From Kluyvera sichuanensis (GTDB lineage: Bacteria > Pseudomonadota > Gammaproteobacteria > Enterobacterales > Enterobacteriaceae), in the NCBI RefSeq assembly GCF_014218705.1, contig NZ_JABBJF010000008.1, positions 107,954 to 171,953 of the forward strand: a stretch of DNA of 64,000 nt, given 5' to 3'. A model generated the notes under the pieces. That model worked only from the letters and a program-made list of their open reading frames with translations. It was not told the DNA's origin and ran no database searches. Position 1 is the first letter of the stretch. Every line of letters starts with the position of its first letter. A program made the position numbers and the translations under genes. Shown here in pieces: positions 60,440 through 64,000 of the stretch.

Positions 60440-63067
60440 ATGAGCAAGAGCACCGCTGAGATCCGTCAGGCGTTTCTCGACTTTTTCCATAGTAAAGGCC
60501 ATCAGATAGTTGCCAGCAGCTCCCTGGTGCCGAATAACGACCCTACGTTGCTGTTTACCAATGCCGGGATGAACCAGTTCAAAGATGTGTTCCTCGGTCT
60601 CGACAAGCGTAATTATTCTCGCGCGACCACCGCGCAGCGTTGCGTGCGTGCGGGCGGTAAACACAATGACCTGGAAAACGTCGGTTACACCGCACGTCAC
60701 CACACCTTCTTCGAAATGCTGGGCAACTTCAGCTTCGGCGACTACTTCAAACACGACGCTATCCAGTACGCGTGGGAACTGCTGACCGGTGAGAACTGGT
60801 TCGCCCTGCCGAAAGAGCGTCTGTGGGTCACCGTCTATGAGAGCGATGACGAAGCTTACGAAATCTGGGAAAAAGAAGTCGGTATCCCGCGTGAGCGCAT
60901 CATCCGTATCGGCGACAACAAAGGCGCGCCGTACGCTTCGGATAACTTCTGGCAGATGGGCGATACCGGTCCTTGCGGCCCGTGCACCGAAATCTTCTAT
61001 GACCACGGCGACCACATCTGGGGTGGCCCTCCGGGTTCCGCAGAAGAAGACGGTGACCGTTACATTGAGATCTGGAACATCGTCTTCATGCAGTTCAACC
61101 GTCAGGCTGACGGCACCATGGAACCGCTGCCGAAGCCGTCCGTGGATACCGGTATGGGTCTGGAGCGTATTACCGCTGTGCTGCAGCATGTGAACTCCAA
61201 CTATGACATCGACCTGTTCCGTAAACTGATCGACGCGGTGGCGAAAGCGACCGGCGCGACCGATCTGAGCAACAAGTCTCTGCGCGTGATTGCGGACCAC
61301 ATTCGTTCTTGTGCGTTCCTGATTGCCGATGGCGTGATGCCGTCTAACGAAAGCCGCGGCTACGTGCTGCGTCGCATCATTCGTCGCGCCGTCCGCCATG
61401 GCAACATGCTGGGCGCGAAAGACACCTTCTTCTACAAGCTGGTTGGCCCGCTGGTAGAAGTGATGGGTGCAGCAGGCGAAGAGCTGAAACGTCAGCAGGC
61501 GCAGGTTGAGCAGGTACTGAAAACCGAAGAAGAGCAGTTTGCTCGTACGCTGGAGCGCGGTCTGGCGCTGCTCGACGAAGAGCTGGCAAAACTGACCGGC
61601 GATACGCTGGACGGCGAAACCGCTTTCCGTCTGTACGATACCTACGGCTTCCCGGTTGACCTGACGGCGGACGTTTGCCGTGAGCGCAACATCAAGGTTG
61701 ACGAAGCTGGCTTCGAAGCCGCGATGGAAGAGCAGCGCCGTCGTGCGCGTGAGTCCAGCGGTTTTGGCGCCGACTACAACGCGATGATTCGCGTTGATGG
61801 TGCTTCAGAATTTAAAGGCTATGACCACCTGGAACTGAACGGCAAAGTGACTGCGCTGTTCGTTGACGGCAAAGCGGTAGACGCTATTGCTGCTGGCCAG
61901 GAAGCGGTTGTGGTGCTTGACCAGACTCCGTTCTATGCAGAGTCCGGCGGTCAGGTTGGCGATAAGGGCGAACTGAAAGGCGCGGGCTTTAGCTTTGCTG
62001 TCAGCGACACCCAGAAATACGGCCAGGCAATTGGTCACCTCGGCAAGCTGGCTACCGGCGCGCTGAAAGTGGGCGATGGTGTGCAGGCTGACGTTGATGT
62101 TGCACGCCGTGCACGCATCCGTCTGAACCACTCTGCAACGCACTTGATGCACGCCGCGCTACGCCAGGTTCTGGGCACGCACGTTGCGCAGAAAGGCTCG
62201 CTGGTGAACGATAAGGTTCTGCGCTTCGACTTCTCTCATTTCGAAGCCATGAAGCCGGAAGAGATTCGTGCGGTTGAAGATCTGGTCAACGCCCAGATTC
62301 GTCGCAACCTGCCAATCGAAACCAACATCATGGATCTCGAAGCGGCGAAAGCGAAGGGCGCGATGGCGCTGTTCGGTGAGAAATATGACGACCACGTTCG
62401 CGTTCTGAGCATGGGCGACTTCTCTACCGAGCTGTGCGGTGGTACTCACGCTTCTCGTACCGGCGATATCGGTCTGTTCCGCATTGTGTCCGAATCCGGC
62501 ACCGCGGCAGGCGTTCGTCGTATCGAAGCTGTCACTGGTGAAGGTGCAATTGCCACGCTGCACGCTGAAAGCGATCGCCTGAGCGATATTGCGCAGCTGC
62601 TGAAAGGCGACAGCCACAACGTCACCGAAAAAGTGCGTACCGTTATTGAACGTACGCGTCAGCTGGAAAAAGAGCTGCAGCAGCTGAAAGAGCAGGCCGC
62701 GGCACAGGAAAGCGCAAACCTTTCCAGTAAAGCTGAGAATATTAACGGCGTTAACCTGCTGGTGAGCGAGCTTGCCGGCGTTGAGCCGAAGATGCTGCGT
62801 ACTATGGTCGACGATCTGAAGAACCAGTTAGGTTCTGCGGTTATCGTACTGGCGACGGTCGCAGAAGGTAAGGTTTCTCTGATTGCAGGCGTGTCTAAGG
62901 ATGTGACCGACCGTGTGAAAGCAGGGGAGCTGGTTGGCATGGTCGCTCAGCAGGTGGGCGGCAAAGGGGGCGGTCGTCCGGATATGGCGCAAGCTGGTGG
63001 TACCGACGCGGCTGCGCTCCCTGTTGCACTGTCCAGTGTGAAAGGCTGGGTCAGCGCTAAACTGTAA
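60440..63067 (+). CDS. alaS: Alanyl-tRNA synthetase AlaS
   Basis: An 875-residue enzyme charging tRNA-Ala (E. coli 876). The class II aminoacylation domain covers about residues 1-450 ([16 protein letters not shown], the [13 protein letters not shown] segment DTGMGLERI). The editing domain has [11 protein letters not shown] and [13 protein letters not shown], and a C-terminal oligomerisation domain ends [14 protein letters not shown] 60440 follows AGGA. Confidence 0.98.
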   Translation: MSKSTAEIRQAFLDFFHSKGHQIVASSSLVPNNDPTLLFTNAGMNQFKDVFLGLDKRNYSRATTAQRCVRAGGKHNDLENVGYTARHHTFFEMLGNFSFGDYFKHDAIQYAWELLTGENWFALPKERLWVTVYESDDEAYEIWEKEVGIPRERIIRIGDNKGAPYASDNFWQMGDTGPCGPCTEIFYDHGDHIWGGPPGSAEEDGDRYIEIWNIVFMQFNRQADGTMEPLPKPSVDTGMGLERITAVLQHVNSNYDIDLFRKLIDAVAKATGATDLSNKSLRVIADHIRSCAFLIADGVMPSNESRGYVLRRIIRRAVRHGNMLGAKDTFFYKLVGPLVEVMGAAGEELKRQQAQVEQVLKTEEEQFARTLERGLALLDEELAKLTGDTLDGETAFRLYDTYGFPVDLTADVCRERNIKVDEAGFEAAMEEQRRRARESSGFGADYNAMIRVDGASEFKGYDHLELNGKVTALFVDGKAVDAIAAGQEAVVVLDQTPFYAESGGQVGDKGELKGAGFSFAVSDTQKYGQAIGHLGKLATGALKVGDGVQADVDVARRARIRLNHSATHLMHAALRQVLGTHVAQKGSLVNDKVLRFDFSHFEAMKPEEIRAVEDLVNAQIRRNLPIETNIMDLEAAKAKGAMALFGEKYDDHVRVLSMGDFSTELCGGTHASRTGDIGLFRIVSESGTAAGVRRIEAVTGEGAIATLHAESDRLSDIAQLLKGDSHNVTEKVRTVIERTRQLEKELQQLKEQAAAQESANLSSKAENINGVNLLVSELAGVEPKMLRTMVDDLKNQLGSAVIVLATVAEGKVSLIAGVSKDVTDRVKAGELVGMVAQQVGGKGGGRPDMAQAGGTDAAALPVALSSVKGWVSAKL

Positions 63068-63086
63068 TAACAATAAACGCATGCGA

Positions 63087-63113
63087 GTGCCTTAACGTTA
63101 AATGTTAAGGCAC
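63087..63113. terminator. Hairpin after alaS
   Basis: GTGCCTTAAC / GTTAAGGCAC (10-base stem, 7-base loop) lies 19 bases after the alaS stop. No strong U-run follows, so it may stabilise the transcript end rather than terminate alone. Confidence 0.5.
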
Positions 63114-63219
63114 CTTGCATATGCGGTACTGATAACGATAAAGTCAGGTTGAAGTCATGTAGATCGGCTAAACTTACATTTAACAGAGTGTGATGCCGTG
63201 ACCGCTTACACGAAGGTGT

Positions 63220-63248
63220 TTGTCATAGCTGACCTTTTGGCGTTATAT
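63220..63248 (+). promoter_or_regulatory. Candidate csrA promoter and GGA-containing leader
   Basis: TTGTCA (63220-63225) and TTATAT (63243-63248) with 17-base spacing lie 60 bases before csrA. The leader has GGA motifs near 63254 and in the ribosome site AAGGAG, fitting known CsrA autorepression. Confidence 0.45.
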
Positions 63249-63307
63249 GATGGAGAATGCCGGGATACAGAGAGACCCGACTCTTTTAATCTTTCAAGGA
63301 GCAAAGA

Positions 63308-63493
63308 ATGCTGATTCTGACTCGTCGAGTTGGTGAGACCCTCATGATTGGAGATGAGGTCACTGTGACAGTTTTAGGGGTGAAGGGTAACCAGGTGCGC
63401 ATCGGCGTAAATGCCCCTAAAGAAGTCTCTGTTCACCGTGAAGAGATCTACCAGCGTATCCAGGCTGAAAAATCCCAGCAGTCCAGTTACTAA
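63308..63493 (+). CDS. csrA: Carbon storage regulator CsrA
   Basis: A 61-residue RNA-binding dimer, identical over its length to what I recall of E. coli CsrA. It binds GGA motifs near ribosome sites to control glycogen, motility and biofilm genes. RNA-contact residues are in [10 protein letters not shown] and [12 protein letters not shown]. Confidence 0.98.
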
Positions 63494-63719
63494 GTTCTCG
63501 CGTCTCACCCCGCGGGTGAGACGCACCTCTCGCAGTTTTCTTCGTTTTCCCCTCGTTTTCTCCCTTTTTTCTTCGCCCCAGCGCTTTTACGTCCATTTTC
63601 TTTTTTGCTGCTATACCGGCAAAAACGCAATTTATCTGTTGATAAAACGTGCATTCTGTCTTTTTTAACAGCTTATTGCGTGTGAAATGTGCAAACGAAA
63701 AAAATCTGCGGAAAATTGT
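63494..63719. other. csrA-tRNA intergenic stretch with hairpin
   Basis: A stable hairpin at 63500-63524 (GCGTCTCACCC / GGGTGAGACGC, loop CGC) closes csrA, followed by a T/C-rich stretch with several T runs. Short ORFs here are low-complexity and are not called. Confidence 0.55.
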
Positions 63720-63747
63720 TTGACTTATAAGTCTCAGAAAGTAATAT
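63720..63747 (+). promoter_or_regulatory. Promoter of the serV-argV tRNA operon
   Basis: TTGACT (63720-63725), 16-base spacer, TAATAT (63742-63747), then a GC-rich discriminator GTGCGCCAC, typical of stringently controlled stable-RNA promoters. It lies about 65 bases before tRNA-Ser. Confidence 0.7.
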
Positions 63748-63810
63748 GTGCGCCACACAGCGACGATGAGCAGAAACAAGTTCTTCGAAGCACTCGCAAG
63801 AGGTGTTGTT

Positions 63811-63903
63811 GGTGAGGTGGCCGAGAGGCTGAAGGCGCTCCCCTGCTAAGGGAGTATGCGGTCAAAAGCTGCATCCGGGGTTCGAATCCCCGCCTCACCG
63901 CCA
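63811..63903 (+). tRNA. serV: tRNA-Ser (GCU)
   Basis: A 93-base class II tRNA with a long variable arm and encoded CCA. The anticodon GCT is at 63845-63847, reading AGC/AGU. The T-arm GGTTCGAATCC is present. Sequence and position after csrA match E. coli serV. Confidence 0.98.
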
Positions 63904-63906
63904 TTT

Positions 63907-63983
63907 GCATCCGTAGCTCAGCTGGATAGAGTACTCGGCTACGAACCGAGCGGTCGGAGGTTCGAATCCTCCCGGATGCACCA
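63907..63983 (+). tRNA. argV: tRNA-Arg (ACG)
   Basis: A 77-base tRNA with encoded CCA. The anticodon ACG is at 63941-63943; its adenine is converted to inosine by TadA to read CGU/CGC/CGA. It starts three bases after tRNA-Ser. In E. coli it is the first of several identical arg copies; any further copies lie beyond the window. Confidence 0.97.
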
Positions 63984-64000
63984 TCTTCTCTGAGATAACG

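Noticed and set aside
60362..61399. A 345-codon open frame antisense to alaS
   Set aside because: Shadow frame of alaS, with no recognisable domain.
63811..64000. Possible integration site or genomic island at the tRNA genes
   Set aside because: No integrase, direct repeat or change in composition is visible before the window ends; the tRNAs are in their usual place after csrA.

Overview
This window is a contiguous piece of enterobacterial chromosome. Gene content, order and protein lengths match the mutS to alaS/csrA interval known from Escherichia coli, in the reverse orientation. It carries extra modules: yedEF, a secreted DUF1593 protein, a hemin uptake operon, a phytanoyl-CoA-dioxygenase-like gene, pflDC, a NiCoT nickel permease and a second zinc ABC importer. 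High-GC codon use, REP and ERIC repeats, and this set of insertions suggest Klebsiella/Raoultella or a close relative. The species cannot be fixed from the sequence alone. No insertion sequence, prophage, integrase or CRISPR array was seen.

Layout. 0-2.6 kb: mutS. 2.9-6.1 kb: yedEF (sulfur/selenium transport type) and a secreted nucleoside-hydrolase-like protein with a CRP site. 6.1-12.3 kb: hmuRSTUV under a Fur box, with a divergent SelT/SelW-like gene. 12.7-14.8 kb: ygbA with a predicted NsrR site, an AraC regulator and a divergent PhyH-type oxygenase. 14.9-19.9 kb: pflC/pflD, a secreted esterase-like protein and a two-domain Mop protein. 19.9-33.8 kb: the formate hydrogenlyase (FHL) region, with fhlA and hypEDCBA on the minus strand and hycABCDEFGHI on the plus strand, around a shared sigma-54/FhlA control region. 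33.9-38.1 kb: ascBF and ascG (aryl-beta-glucosides). 38.2-44.3 kb: hydN-fdhF-hypF-nickel permease, apparently one sigma-54 operon. 44.4-48.7 kb: norVW and norR. 48.7-53.6 kb: the srlAEBD-gutM-srlR-gutQ sorbitol operon with an ERIC element in its leader. 54.0-57.8 kb: mltB and a zinc ABC importer with a Zur box. 57.9-64 kb: pncC, recA, recX, alaS, csrA, tRNA-Ser(GCU), tRNA-Arg(ACG).

How it works together. The centre of the window is an almost complete parts list for hydrogen production from formate: regulator (FhlA), membrane complex (HycB-G), maturation factors (HypA-F, HycH, HycI), formate dehydrogenase (FdhF), electron carrier (HydN), nickel import (NiCoT) and a possible molybdate store (di-Mop protein). 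The linked formate dehydrogenase has cysteine (TGC) at codon 140, where E. coli FDH-H has selenocysteine. So this FHL module is encoded without a need for the Sec machinery. Other blocks handle nitric oxide (norVW/norR, ygbA), iron (hmu), zinc, sugars (asc, srl) and DNA repair (mutS, recA, recX). Gene names rest on recalled similarity to E. coli proteins and visible motifs. No database search was run.
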